Part shown: positions 48,788 to 63,029 of the stretch, piece after piece | Layout of the letters: the number at the start of each line of letters is the position of its first letter | How positions within the stretch are numbered: position 1 is the stretch's first letter | Source: Phaseolus vulgaris | Taxonomy: Eukaryota; Streptophyta; Magnoliopsida; Fabales; Fabaceae | DNA length: 64,000 nucleotides | NCBI RefSeq assembly: GCF_000499845.2 | Contig: NC_023749.2 | Span: forward strand, 4,249,030-4,313,029 | Direction of reading: 5' to 3' | The notes under the pieces: generated by a model | Told to the model about the DNA's origin: nothing | Seen by the model: the letters and a program-made list of their open reading frames with translations, nothing else | The model's database searches: none | Translations under genes and position numbers: made by a program

Positions 48788-51700
48788 ATGAAGGCTTTCA
48801 GTGCCATAAACTCCACAAATCCATGTCTTCCCAAAACCCATTTCCTCAAAGTCCCTATCTTTCACCCCTTCTTCAAATTCAATCCATTCTCACACTCATA
48901 CAACACCCATGCCCATGCTGCAAACAGAGCTCACAAGCTTCCACTCACCATCAGCTGCAAGCTGAAAAGCTCCCAAGATGTCAAAAACAAAGGGAAGAGC
49001 GTGTCCCAGAAGATTGTCTTATCAGAAACTTCCCCTCCACCACTCACTGAGGATGATAGCACCAATTCTGACAGTGGGGATGTTCCACAAAGCTCAATGA
49101 AAAAAAAGGGAGGCCCTTTTGAGGTGCTCATCGTGTTCAGAAGAAAGACTTTGCAGATTCTCTCTAGTTTGCCATTGGCTATTGCGGACATGTTCGTTGC
49201 TGCTGCTTTGATGGCTTTGGGTATGCATAATATGCTTCACTTTTCCTCTTTTCTTTCTTTCCATTGCTCTCGATTAACCACATGCTACATATGCTACCCA
49301 ATATTTTGTTCATTAAACTTATATTTCTAAGATATAAAGATAGAAACATTGTCAATTAATTAAGAGAATTTTAGGGAAAATATAATCATTGCATCATTCA
49401 ACTAAAAACTGTGTTAATTTAGGTTTGTAATTATATATTTAAAGTGTCATTTTTTTAAAGGTTTTTACTTTTATTTAGCTATCATTTTTAAAGTTTAAGA
49501 CGACATTAATTATTCTTAAGTTATTTATACCTTTATCCTTTATCTAATCCATATTTGATTTAAATATAGAAACAGAGAGAATAATTTTTTTTATAATATT
49601 TTACTAAAATCGAGAAAGTTTGTTGTTGAGTTATATTTAAAAAGGAATGAATCGAGTACCATTTTGTGATTAAAAGTAAAATAGAAGATGAAAACATGAA
49701 ATGTTTACTCGAAACAAACAAATGGTGGCTTTTGTGGATTCATCTATGCTTATTATGGTGAAACCAATTCCTAGAAGATACTTGATTATTGGTTTTCTCC
49801 ATTCTCTTTTAGTTTCTTTTTCTCTAATTCATTGGACTCTTTTAGATACTTGATTAAGAGTATTCCTTAAGTGAGATTCTTTCTCTTTCTCTCTCTTTTA
49901 TAGCAATTGCAACAAGAATATTAAAACACAGAAATATAGAACTTGGAATGAACTATCCTAATTTTTCATTACTAAGTGTATTCTGCTAGATTAACAGCAC
50001 AATCCTTTTTGAGACAACGGGTATGAGGAGGGAAAACTCATTCATAACACTTTTAGATGAGAAAAAAAATTATTTTTTCTGTAAGCTAAATTAGCTTATG
50101 CCTCAGTTAAAACCATAATTTTATAGTAACTAATAAAACATAACTTCTACAGATTATTTATAAGTTATTTTTACTTTGTAGAAAAACTGATTTCACTTTT
50201 CATTCTATTTTTACTAGTCATGTATATGGGAAGTTTGTTCAAAAGAACCAAACATCTTTAACTTCTGTTGCTACATATAAAACCATGCGCTTATAGTATC
50301 ATCAAATTATTAATTATTTTTTGCTATTGGATAATCACCATAGATTTTTATATTCCTCATACCCAATTATTTTATTGGTAGTGAAGTCCGTGGGAAATCA
50401 AAATGTGCTCTGTATAAGTATTTGTGACGTTTATCCTTGTTACTATTTAGAGGATTGGTGATGAACCAAAAGCTCCTGAAATTTTTGGGTGATCTTATAA
50501 TGGCTTAAAGGATGCTATTTTAACTTTACATACTATCACTTGAATATTTTGTGACTGCAAAATGTGCTTTAGTATGATCACAATGGCTTAAACCTATCCT
50601 TCTATGCCAGGAACACTTATTGAACAAGGTGAAGCCCCTGACTTTTATATCCAGAAATACTCTGAAGATAATCCTGTATTTGGATTTTTTACTTGGAGAT
50701 GGATTCTCGCCCTTGGTTTTGATCACATGTTTTCGTCCCCTGTATTTCTTGGAGTGTTGGCTCTCCTGGGTGCATCCCTCATGGCCTGCACATACACAAC
50801 TCAACTCCCCATCATCAAGGTTTCAAGAAGGTTTGTTTCTCACTTTTCTGTATCCATAATGCCTGAGTTGGGAAGTTTCTTTTCCACTGAAGGCTTAAAT
50901 TGTTCCATAGATGGTCATTTTTGCATTCTGCTGAGGCCATACGCAAGCAAGAATTTTCAGAATCATTGCCAAGAGCATCAATCCAAGATGTTGGTACTAT
51001 TTTGATGGGAGCTGGATACGAGGTTGTAGTTCCCCTACTCATGTTCAACTATTTGTTTTTCCTTATATCCTTTACAATCAAACACATGGGACACATTTAG
51101 GAAATGATTTTTTATTAACCAACAACAGTAACAACAAAACATTATTTTACTTAGTGAGACTTGCTACATGGTTCACATAACTTTATTGGAGTCAGTTAAA
51201 GGCCAAAATATCAATAATATACTTACTCATCATAAGATCTCTCTTAAAAATTCCCTTCAATGTCTTTCTAGGTTTCAATCTCTCTTCATAGACTCAAAAA
51301 CCATGCAGTACTGTTTCACCAGTGTGTCTAGTGATCTTCTTTGCACATGTTAAGACTACTTTCACTTATTTTTTGCCATCTTTCATCAATCGGTGCCTCA
51401 CCAATGCCTCATCATACACAATCATTTAGTTTCTTGTCTTTTTCTATATGACTGTTCACACATCTATCTATCTTAACATTCTCATCCTTGCCTTCCAACC
51501 TTTTTTCTGTTGTGTTATTATCCCTTTAAAACCCAATATTCACTACCATAGAATATTACTTCATTCTTTTAGTTACTGGCCAAAATTGAACTTGAATATT
51601 TTTGGGCTGATAGAGTGTAATTTTGGATGATAGGTATTCTTGAAAGGACCATCTTTATATGCCTTTAAAGGACTTGCAGGTCGGTTGGCCCCTGTTGGAG

Positions 51701-53072
51701 TTCATATAGCACTGCTACTTGTAATGGCTGGAGGAACTGTTAGTGCTGCTGGGAGCTTCAGAGGTTCGGTCACTGTGCCCCAGGGGCTGAATTTTGTTGT
51801 AGGTGATGTTCTGGCTCCTTCCGGATTTCTCTCTTCTCCAACTGAGGCTTTTAATACAGAGATTCATGTCAACAGATTCTACATGGATTATTTTGAGAGT
51901 GGAGAGGTAAATGAGATTTTTGTTTTCTATGAAATTGTTACTTGAAAATTGCAATTGAACTCAGTATTCATGAAATTTCAGCATGGAAAGGTCAGTAAAA
52001 ATGTTGATTCTTGGTTTATGTTACAGGTTTCACAATTCCACACTGATCTTTCCCTTCGTAACATGGATGGGAAAGAAGTAATGAGGAAAACAATCAGTGT
52101 AAATGATCCTTTAAGATATGGTGGTATCACCATATATCAGACAGATTGGAGTATTTCTGCTCTGCAAATTCTTAAGGATAATGAAGGACCGTATAACTTG
52201 GCTATGGCACCTTTACAGATCAATGGAGATAAGAAACTTTATGGTACTTTTCTACCGGTTGGAGATATTAACTCTCCTGACGTTAAGGGAATGTAAGTTT
52301 TTGGAAATTAGGTGTATGATACCAAAACATTATGTTCAGCTCTTCTCATCCCTTTTACTTTGTTGTGTTGTGTTGAATTTTAGATCTATGCTTGCTCGTG
52401 ATCTACAGTCAATCGTCCTTTACGATAAGGAAGGAAAATTTGTGGGAGTTAGACGGCCTAATTCAAACCTCCCAATCAATATTGATGGCTCAGAAATTGT
52501 CATTGTTGATGCAATAGGAAGTAGTGGCTTGGACTTGAAGGTGCCACCTTAAACTCAAATCTTTCAAGCAGGTGTTTTAACTTTGTCATTAACTCATTGT
52601 TTTATTTATACAGACTGACCCAGGTGTGCCAGTTGTATATGCTGGATTTGGTGCTCTAATGATCACTACTTGCATCAGCTATTTGTCTCATTCACAGGTG
52701 AATTTTATTCTAACCATTGTTTGACGTTGATTCTCTCTCCATGTGATAATGACTGTTTGGCTAAATAATATTGCTATATCAGCTGAAAAATTCTTTTCAA
52801 GGAAATGTCAATGTCAATGTAGCACATACATTTTGAACAAATAGCATGATTTATGTGACTAGGACTGAAAAATTGAATATGATTGACCTGTTGATTTTTT
52901 ATTGGTCAACTGACAGATATGGGCTTTACAAGATGGAACAACAGTCTTCGTTGGAGGAAAGACTAACAGAGCAAAGATAGAGTTTCCAGAGGAGATGAAC
53001 CGCTTACTTGATAAAGTCCCTGAAATTGTTGAATCAACTCTATCTAAGCAAGCTGATAGCATTAGTGGTTAG
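48788..53072 (+). CDS. CCS1: Cytochrome c biogenesis protein CCS1, chloroplastic (ResB/CcsB family)
   Basis: Eight exons: 48788-49220, 50611-50830, 50911-51022, 51634-51906, 52027-52292, 52384-52540, 52614-52697, 52917-53072; 566 residues. The frame opens further upstream but only with GTG, so ATG 48788 ([10 protein letters not shown]) is chosen. CCS1 works with CcsA in thylakoids to deliver haem to apocytochromes f and c6 in plastid System II. The first 55 or so residues are Ser/His-rich and basic, fitting a transit peptide. Membrane segments lie at about 122-143, 174-208, 274-292 and 492-511, with a large luminal domain between the third and fourth. Candidate functional histidines are H183 (FDHMFSS) and H279 (VGVHIALLL). 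Intron 1 is 1.4 kb, the rest short. The gene runs tail to tail with HDR. Confidence 0.95.
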
Positions 53073-54060
53073 CTTATGGCTTGAGACGTCAAGATGGGTA
53101 AAGTTGCTCTTCAGTTGGATGACTGCAATTTATAATGGATTATGTTCAATTTGGATAGATTCGTTAATTAACACTTACAGAAAAGAAAACAAGAGGTAAA
53201 TGGATCAAACTTGTAAATTAAAATCAACTTATGCATCTCAAGCTTTTTACAAGTTTTTCATTACTTTTTTCAAAAGTTGGGAATGTTTTGGTTGATTTTA
53301 TCATGTTGAAGAAGTTTAATTCATTTTACTTCTTTATTTCTTTTTCGTAAGTAGTTATTGCAGATTTATCCAAATAAGTACTTTGGCATACAAATACATA
53401 AACTCCCTCAATGAGGTGCCCTTTTCGTTGATCAACCAAGGATTTTACAAATGCTCGAAGGATGCCTTCCAGAAGCAACTCAAGAAAACTTTTACAGCTA
53501 TATTGCATTACCTTATCTAGATACACTCAGTTCATCATACATGTATATTTCCTGTATTTGTTTTAGTTATAGAGCCAAATTAATCAACACTAGTATGTCT
53601 TGTGTTAGTTTAGCCCCTCATTTTAGTTGAAAAGAGGATCAAGTTGAATTTGAATTTTTTTTTATTCATAAACATGGTCCACAAAATATCCCAAAACTCA
53701 AGCAAAAGATTAATCTATGCTCGCAGAGGGTGACTTCCTATAGCCAAGCTTTTTTTTTTAATTTGATTTGTCCACAATGTACAGGTTGCTATTGCAACTG
53801 CATTAAGATGAGCATCTTCTCTTTTCAATTTATTGTATTAAGCTATTCCCATGTCCCTTGGAGTGACAAAGGCATAGTCAGAGATGTATGTTACTCTCCT
53901 TGTAACCAAAACTTAGAAGTAACCTGAAAACATTTATAAGAACTCTTGGAACTTTTGTTATTGATAATAAATTCAACAATACATGGGGGCTGTAATAACT
54001 CCTATGAAATAAAACCCTCGTTTCATGTATACATTGATAATGTATGTATGCAGACCTACT
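53073..54060. other. Convergent spacer between CCS1 and HDR
   Basis: Both genes end into it, so it should hold two 3' UTRs, possibly overlapping. Short frames at 53326-53526 and 53730-53927 have no family similarity. Confidence 0.6.
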
Positions 54061-56849
54061 CTACACAAGTTGCATAGCTTCTTTACGTTTCAAGTCAAAA
54101 ATCTTGATGAGCGCATCTTCAACAGCCTGTTTGAAAACAAATGATGCAAAATAGTATTAGATGAAATTGAATAGAATATAAACAAAAAGTGAAAGCACGC
54201 CGTATCATTAGAAATTTAAATAAACAAGACAAAGGTTGCTTGCATCAGTTATTCATTGGTAAGTAACTATTGGAAATAGTACGATAGTTTAAGATGAGAG
54301 CTGAAACTACATTTGCTACAACTTCACAAAATGCAGAAGTATGCTGGGGAAATCCACAAAAATGAATAAGAATGAAAGGCTACAAGTTACCTTGTCTGGA
54401 GTGGATGCACCAGATGTTACACCAATTGTTATTGGACCCTCTGGCAACCAGTTTTCTTTCTCCACTAGTTCTCCATGCTGATAGTCCAGGAAATACATTT
54501 TATTAATAATAAAGTTAAAATGAGTAGTAACTTTAACAAGGTATAAATCTCTTTATGCATGCTTACATTCAACTTGTGTGCTATTTTGTTTCCTGGACCA
54601 ATTCTTTGATCACTGTCAATCCAATAAGAAGGGATCCCATATTCCTCAGCTATCTCTTGCAGGTGTGATGTATTGCTAGAGTTCCATCCACCAACTACTA
54701 ACATAAGATCCACATCTTCCTCCACCAGTTTGTACATAGCATCTTGTCGTTCCTGAAAGAAAATTCAACTTAGCTGTTGAATAGACAGAAAGCTAACAAA
54801 ACTGACTCCTAATTATGTCATATAAATATATAATGTATGCTGCTAACTTATAACCAGACTTAACAAGCATGTCAACCACAATAGACACCAGGGGAGTGAA
54901 ACCACCCACCTGTGTAGCATCACAAATTGTGTTGAAGCTCATGAAGTGCTCATTGATGTCCTCCACACCGTATTTGCGCATCATAGTCCTCTCCAGTAGT
55001 TTCCCTGCGAAATGATCAGTAAAATAAATACCACAAGGACTTATGATTAGAGATACGTGAGTTACACAACCTTCCAAAAAAATACAAACCAATCTCTTCT
55101 GTCTCTCCCTTGAGCATCGTTGTCTGATTTGCGATGCCAGTTTTTATTAGGTCCTTGTCTGGATCAAATCCCTTAGAAACAGCAAATTTAAATTTCTGCA
55201 CATAAATAAATAAATAATCATGATAGTGAAAACCACAGGGTTTAGAAAGCAAGATTAATCACATGATAACAAAACCATACCTCTAACAATGCTTCTTTGG
55301 TAGAACTTGATCCATTAAGTTCACCACCAAGAATATAGTCACAGACATATTCAGCCTGGATAAAGTAACAGTCATACAAAAATCACAACAAATTCTTCAA
55401 GGCATTCACCACACAAAAATTGAGCATAGCAGAAACTTAGGACAGACCTCTGACATATTCTTCACAACTATATATTTTCCAGCAAAAGAAGCAGTTGCCA
55501 CAGTTTCCTCATGGTTATATTTACCGTGAATTACAGAGGTATAATCTCCTTGCTTGTGCTTTTCAACAGAATTCCATACCTTAAAAAAGACAATTTATTG
55601 AAGAAACAGTCTCAGTATTTGGTGATACATGACAAAATACATACGAATTGAAGTTATGCAAATCAGCACAATACCAAACAATCTATACAAAAGAGTACCT
55701 TTGAGACCCATGGACAAGTTGTATCAACAATCCGAACATTTTTCTCACTCAAAGTCAACATCTCCTCCACTGCAGCTCCAAAAGCTGGCAATATGACTAC
55801 ATCACCATTGTCGACAACATCAAATTGTTTAGCACCTTCTTCCAGAGGAATATTCTTCACTTTCATATCCTGTAGCCTCTGCATTAATAATTTATGAACA
55901 TTAGAAAACAGTGTGTACAAGAAAAAGGGCAGCAATCAACCATCAAATTCAGGACATGAATAAACCTTTTTATCAACTTCCTGAACCGAATGGCATAACT
56001 TCAAACTATTAAAGAAATCGACATAATTGATGGTGAAGGAAATCCAAAGAGACCTTAGTAACGGTAGGATTGTGGATGATTTCATTGGTAAGCCAAAGTG
56101 TCTCAGTAGGAAACTGTTTTCTGGCCTCATAAGCAATTTGAACAGCCCTCTCAACTCCCCAACAGAAACCATACGCTTCGGCCAGCTTCACTGTGACATT
56201 ACCCCATGTATACTCGAACCCATTTTCCTTCAAAGTCTTAATGATGTCACCTAAAATTACAGAAAATAGTACACATGACAAAATCACTACACAGAACGAA
56301 CAAAACATGACATGCAATTACACAGAACCATATCTTAGGTAAACTCCCAACAATAAAAATAGCTAAAAACTAACAATAGTTCAATTTCCGTAAAACGAAA
56401 GAAAACCGTCCCAACACAATAACACAACCAACAATGAGTTATCCAATCTCTCTCGCCCTCTAACTCTGAACCGAAATAAACACATGCCCAGAAAGAAAGC
56501 ACCAAACTTTATCATGCAAATCAATTCAAAAGCACATCAAAAGAACTCAAACACTAATTCTGAACTCAATTCAAGAAAACATACTGGTGTATTCGCTATT
56601 CATGAGTTGGAGGGTCTCTTCCTTGTGCCCAAAGCCTTTGCGGTTATAATTTTTACTCCGAGTAAGGTTCTTCCGAAAGACCTTGGGGTTGAACTCGGAA
56701 CCCACAGACGCAGAAGCGGAATCGTCGGAGCATCGGATGGAGAAAGGTTTCCGGCACCGGATTCTGGTGAGAGTTTCTGGAAAAGCGATGTCGGCGCGTG
56801 AGGAAGGGAAACGGCAAATATGCGCAGAGAAAGCCATGGAAGAGAGCAT
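54061..56849 (-). CDS. HDR: 4-hydroxy-3-methylbut-2-enyl diphosphate reductase, chloroplastic (HDR/IspH)
   Basis: Ten exons on the minus strand: 56585-56849, 56054-56250, 55699-55878, 55448-55579, 55281-55355, 55090-55195, 54910-55004, 54567-54752, 54391-54477, 54061-54126; 462 residues from the first ATG, or 458 from the in-frame ATG at 56837 (MAFS...), which matches the usual family start. HDR is the last MEP-pathway enzyme, converting HMBPP to IPP and DMAPP with a [4Fe-4S] cluster. The three cluster cysteines are visible: AYGFCWGVE (C118), DTTCPWV (C209) and FNTICDATQ (C346), with the [11 protein letters not shown] histidine loop. The N-terminus is Ser/Arg-rich, fitting a plastid transit peptide. 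[23 protein letters not shown] is the plant-type N-terminal extension. All junctions keep frame. Confidence 0.96.
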
Positions 56850-59547
56850 TACAGGACTTCAACCCAACACAAGAATGTCTCGATGTGCGTCAGTTTTTTA
56901 TGGCTGCAAACTCCTCATACCTGTTTTATTTTCAACCTTTCTTTATTCATTTTATTTATTGTTCAAAGCAGACTTTTTATACTATTATTATTATATAATG
57001 TAATATAATTGAATGTAATGAGAATTCTTACACCTAATTTTGAATTTTATTTTTTTTTTTTATAAAAAAAATGTCTGGTTAGTTCTTTGGAGATGACGAG
57101 GATGCTGCTGACCATATATTCAACCCATCTGAATGCCCCGTGACAAACCCTGTCTTAATATTTCTTCATTTATTTGTTTCCTAAATCTATAAAGATGAAA
57201 AAAAATCCCTCTTTAATGATCTTAATTTTCATTGATGATATTTAGATATATATTATTTTTCTTTGTTTAGGGTTACCAAGATATGCATAGAGACAAATCT
57301 CATAAATCCAATCTATCTTTTTTGTGTAGAAAATAAATTTTAAGGTATGTTATTTAAGAGTTTTACATGTGAATATTTATCAATAGGAAGGATTTGAATG
57401 GATATTTATGACTTTGATTAATGTTATTTTTGTTGTTAGGTAGGAGGAAAAAAGAGGTATTTTTTTTTGTTGTTTTAGGGATTTTAAAAGTAAGGTATGG
57501 AAGAGGGAGAGTGAATTTGCGTGAATAGTTATTTCTCTTTTACTCTTAAATACAAATTAGAAAGATGGGTGAGGAAAGTCATGTAAGATGGTGGTGTTTT
57601 TCCGTTTTATCTTTGTTTTTTTTTTCATGGAACAAGTTTAGAAACCAAATTTAGATAGTAGTGATTTTGAGTAAGACGAGAGAGAATGATGACGATGTAT
57701 CATTTATGCAATAATATATATAATAATACATTTTTTTTATCATATTATATGATGTCATACTTTGTTTTATATATTTTATCTTTTTTATAAATAAGTTTAT
57801 TGTACAATTCACTCTACATATTATTCTGAAAATAATTATTTAATAATACCAAAATAAATTATTCAATTTATCACAACCATCACTCCTAAACTTCAATCAA
57901 ATTTACTCACAATTCCGCACTTTAATATATTTCAACTCAAATACACTTACTTTTTTACACTTTAGTCTCAAATCCTTACACATTCACTCCAAATCGTCGC
58001 ACATCAACTTTATTCATCCAAACAAAACATAACATTTTATATAGTTAAATTACGAGGATACCATTTAAATTAATATAATTTACAATATATATTTAAAATA
58101 AATAACATCATAATAAGAATATTACTCATTAAAAATGCATTATTAATAAATAATTGTTGAAAATGTGGACTTTTTAAGACAATATAAAATATTTAAATTG
58201 AATTAAAATGAGATGAAATTGAAATATACCTAATACTAATACCGAATTAGCCTTCTGTCGTAGATAATGTGAGTTCGGAAACCATTTAAATCACTTTCAA
58301 GTGGGGTTTTGGCATTCTAAAAAAAATGGATTTTGAAGTTACATTGAATGAGACTGATTGCCAAACACACCTTAAGGTAGTGTGCATAAAACAAGTGTTC
58401 CAAATACTTTAATAATTGTTATCTCTCTCTTATTTATGAGTTTTCGATTTCAGTGGTTTTTCGTGGGAAGATGCACTGCAAAACTCATTACGACATTTCA
58501 TTGGAACTTATTTACGACTTATCGGTTTCTGGGGAAAAATGTACTACAAAATCACTCCCTTCAAGTAAGTGTGATGAGTTTTAGGTTAATTTTCAACACT
58601 ATTCAATCTAATTTTCTACTTCTTCCTTCGACCACTAATACTCTTAATTAGAGATTTGGTCCTGCTTAATTGCATAATCTTTGATTAAGATATTAAGACC
58701 AGAAACGTTGCGTTTCATGAAATGATGTTTAAGGAAAAAAGTACATTAAAAAATAATTAAGAACTTGAAGTACTAAAAGCCTAAGGAGTTTGCCAGTAAC
58801 ACTTTTTGCCAGCACGTGTGACCAATCCCTGTGAATGAGTGTTTAATCCATCAATCTATAAAGTTCGGACACTCCTCTTAAATGTAGGACACACGTATCG
58901 GACACTACTCATATGACACTCGTAAGACATTTATAAGTTAAGTGTTTAATTTAAAAAATATTTATTAAATTTTTTACAATTTTAACACGGGTGTAGCACA
59001 ATTTTTAAAATGATAAATACATTAATTTTTTAAAAACTCAAACTTTTATTGTATAAATTTTTATTATGATTATGAAAATAAGAAACAATTTTTTTCAAAT
59101 TAGTAATGAAAAACATATTTCTGCAAAAAAAAAATGATTCATACTTAGTGCATATAAATCTTTATTGTCAATTTATATAATTCATAATTATATAATATAT
59201 ATTTGTGTACTCGTGTTCGATATTTTAAAGATCATATGTATCTCAGTGTTTGTGTCGTATTAGTGTTCATGTGAGTGATGGGAAACAACAATTGAAAAAT
59301 TGATTAATTTTACAATAACTTTTTTTTTTACGTGATGGAAAATTTTAAGTTAAGCAATATTATTTTACTTTTGGAACTAAATAAGCAAATTTACGAGAGT
59401 TTCTCATAAATTTCTAAATAAAAAAAAAAGGGTCACCATGTGTCCAAAACTGAGTCCAATTTAATGGGGGGAAAAACGTGCCACCATGTGTAACAAGTGG
59501 TATGATAGTATGAACAAGATTATAATCATAAGCTATTTTATAAAAAT
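56850..59547. other. HDR upstream region and AT-rich intergenic stretch
   Basis: The first 150 bases carry the HDR promoter; I cannot place a TATA box. Farther on, 58,840-59,280 contains the GACACTCGTA/GGACACACGTATCGGACAC type of sequence, with partly inverted TGTGTCGTATTAGTGTTC at the other end, suggesting a decayed repeat. No gene is supported. Confidence 0.5.
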
Positions 59548-59795
59548 GATGATAAATAACTTAGAACTAAAACTTCATCAAAACTTTAATATTTTTTTAT
59601 TTTCTTAAAAATGGTCATCCATGAATTGAGTTTAACGTTAAATTAAAAAATTACCACATATAAGGTCAAAGTTAGATTATTTATTTATTTTTATTGCGTT
59701 GACTAACTGTGTAAAATTATGTTTTAAAATCTCATAAGAGTTTTCAAAATCGGGTGGCTTTCATTCTATTCTGTTGTGGCGTCTTTGACTAATAT
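59548..59795. repeat. Dispersed repeat, copy A
   Basis: Diverged similarity in the same orientation to 63030-63282: both start GATAAATAAC with an AAACTAAAxTT block, then a TTTTC(T)TAAAAAT-T-TCCAT block, GT-GACT-A, and TTTTCA-AATCGG-TGG. Confidence 0.65.
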
Positions 59796-60743
59796 ATATT
59801 TATATATATCAATTCATACTTTCACGTATAATAATTTAATTAATACGTTAAGATTCTTTCACGAAAGTATTTGATTGTTCTATTTCTAATGTAATTTTAT
59901 ACAAATTATCTAATTATATTTCGTTAAGTTTTTTCTATCTTAAAATTTGAAAAATAACATATGAAAAAAAATGCCTTAAAAAGTGAAGGAAAATATGTTT
60001 TATATATTTTTAATTTATCTTGTCAATATTTGTGTTTTATTGATTTGGAAATATTGTTAATAAAAAAATATGAGGACTTGGTCATATTCTTGACTAAAGA
60101 AGCACCCTGGATTAAATTATTCTGTGTTCACCAAGTCAAAGTTTCCTTAAATTTTTTAAGAAAAAAAAATGTTTGAATAGATGTAGTAGGTATTTAAATT
60201 TAACCTCGTATACCTGTATAAACTATAAACTGTTTGCGCGCAGATATGTCAGGTTCGGCTTAGATAATTTTAATATTTTATGGATGCAAACTCTTTAACT
60301 CAGGTTCACACAATTCCTATATCACCTCTTTTTGCGACATAGACAAATTATATATAAAATTGTATATTTAAATTTCTTATTTGTTCACTATTTATTAAAT
60401 AAATTATGTGAACAACTCTTCAAATTCTATATTGAAATATTTAATTTATTGTTTATTATTTATGATTTTTTTATTGTAAACAAAGTAGATAAATGTTTAA
60501 AGAATAAAAATATATACTATGAATGAAATGAAATATTATGGCAAATTCTCTTTACATCTTTATATATTCTTAAATTTTATGTATTTTTATATTTTTTTAA
60601 TTCTATTAATACTTTTTTTTTGTTATGATGGAGACTCCGTATCTTTTTCTTTATTTTCAAGTGAAGTGGATGGTTTGTGGTGTCTACGGATGAACATTAA
60701 CAATTGAGATCAGTTTTGTAGTGTTTTGACTAATGGTAACTAT

Positions 60744-61124
60744 CACTACAAGAAAATAATGAAATAGAAATCAATTTTTAGAGACCAAAATAATTAATTG
60801 TAATAGTAACTAAATTAGAGACAATTTTAGAAACTAAAAACAAATTGGTTTCTAAATTAATTTATATTATTGTTAAATAGTTTCTGAATTGGTATCTAAT
60901 TAGCAACCAATGTTTTAATTACCAATTATTTAGTTTCTAAATTTAGTTTCTAAAACCTTGGTTGCTAATTAGATACCAATTTAAAAACTATTTAACAATA
61001 ATATAAACTAATTTAGAAACCAATTTTTTTTTTAGTTTCTAAAATGGTCTCTAATTTAGTTACTATTGCAACTAATTATTTTGGTCTTTAAAAATTAGTT
61101 TATATTTTATTATTTTTTTTAGTG
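60744..61124. mobile_element. CACTA (En/Spm) MITE with 3-bp target duplication
   Basis: It begins CACTACAAGAAAATAATG and ends TTTTTTTAGTG, the reverse complement of CACTAAAAAAA. The triplet TAT flanks both sides (60741-60743, 61125-61127), as expected of CACTA transposition. The whole 381 bp is a near-palindrome: the arms share GTAACTAAATTAGAGAC, GAAACCAATTT and GGTTGCTAATTAGATACC-type blocks in opposite orientation. There is no coding capacity. Confidence 0.88.
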
Positions 61125-63029
61125 TATGTTTTTGTACACTATTCTTTTATATTTTTGGAAACTAATAGATTAAAAAAAAAGGTACAATGAATTTTCTTGT
61201 CAATTTCATTACATATAATCAAATGATGAAACTGTTATTTCAAAAGTGTTGTAAGTATAATTGTGTGACTATAAGAAAAGTATGTCAAATTACAAAATTT
61301 GAAATATTTAAAGACGTGAGACTATACTTCATTTAGAATAAAATTATTTCAATATATTAACTTGTTAGGAATACAACTTAATATATTGATTTGTTTTATT
61401 TTAAAAATATGAAATGGAATAGTTTATAGAACATGTCTTTAGATTCATTAAAGGAAATATGTTAAGTGATTCTTAAAATCAATTTTTGATTAAATTACTT
61501 TATATATTAAGATTAACTTTGATATTAATTTTTATGTGATAAATGAAAATAATTATTCGTTGATATAGATTTTAATATATATTAATTATTTACAATATAA
61601 TATTTAATGTTAGACTATTCATTAAATATATAAAGAATCAGTAATTAATAAATATTAATGAGTTTATTAAAAATTTACTTTACAGGAATATTAGAATCTT
61701 ATAATCATTAAAAGATACATATCATGCAATTAGAAATTTATAGTTAATAAAAATAGATTAACAATTTTGTGTGAATATAATATTCTTATTTATGTATTTT
61801 TTTTAATCTATAATGAAACTTTGGTACTTCTTTAATTATTTATTAAAAAATATGGGCAAATTAATATTAAGAAAATGAAATTTGATTCTTGGGGAAAATT
61901 TGGTAAATAACTTGCAATTGGAAAAGGATTTAGCATGGTGTGCATTCTAGAAAGAAGAATCGTTGCATTTTGGTATGCATCAAGGAAGGCAACTGTGTCC
62001 TATGATAAGTACAGAAGAAATGTTCAACTTTCTCATCATGAATATAATAAATATGAGATAAGAAATTGAGAAAAGCGTGAGAGTATATTAAGTAAGTATT
62101 CGGTATACAAAGAGTATATTAAGAATTGATTAAAAGTGTATATATCTTTGTAGAAAGTTTATTTATAATGTTTAATTATGGATAATATGTTATAATATGT
62201 CAAATTTATCATATACCAGTGTTAATTTTATTTTATGAAAATTTATTAATTTATCGAGTATTACCTACGAGTCCCATATTTTTAGGAAGTTTTTACAACT
62301 GCTTTAATTGCTATTTATTGTAATTACTTTAAATACGTTTTTGGACTCGTCAATCGATCATTATAGCTTATCCATATTGATGGATATAGTTTTATTTTAA
62401 CTTTGTATGAAATTTTGTGTAAAAATAAATATAATTAATATTATTGACAATATATAATTAGTACTATTGACAATAAATTTTTTTTATAGAAAAGTCTCAC
62501 TCTATACTATAAGTAAACGTTTATGTCGATAAAAGAATAATTTACAAAGACATTTTTATTTATTTAGTATAAGGAAACTTTATGAGTAAGAAAAATTGTT
62601 AGTACATAGTGTGATTTTTCACATTACAAGGGATTTTTTTTTCAATATTATTTTTTAACTTAATTTATAAGAAAAACTTTGATCATATTTTGTGGTTGTA
62701 GTTTAATGTTATATTTTTAAAAATATAAATTTAACTTATTTTGACACTAATTTTGTTATGTATATAGATGGGACCTGTATTCTATTGTTTTCTGGACAAA
62801 AAATCTTAATAAAAAAGAGAATTGGTATTTTATAATAATAAATATTTTAGAAATTCTACCAATTAAACTTTTGTTGGCATTTCAAATAATATAAAAGTAA
62901 ATAAGTCTACAACCAAGTTCAATTAATAAGACAAAAATAGTTAGGTACATGTGTGTCCTTATGATAGAACTTTCACTCTAACAACTGACATTATTATTCA
63001 GTTTATATTCATAATTTATTTTCTAAATA
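61125..63029. other. AT-rich intergenic stretch, nothing recognised
   Basis: Homopolymers and short AT motifs only. No frame above noise. Confidence 0.6.

Noticed and set aside
56484..57003. Plus-strand frames across HDR exon 1
   Set aside because: They are antisense to the transit-peptide exon. The minus-strand splice structure and conserved protein explain the sequence.
58840..59290. Possible MITE with GACACTCGTA-type ends
   Set aside because: Partly inverted similarity is visible, but I could not define ends or a target duplication, so it is not called as an element.
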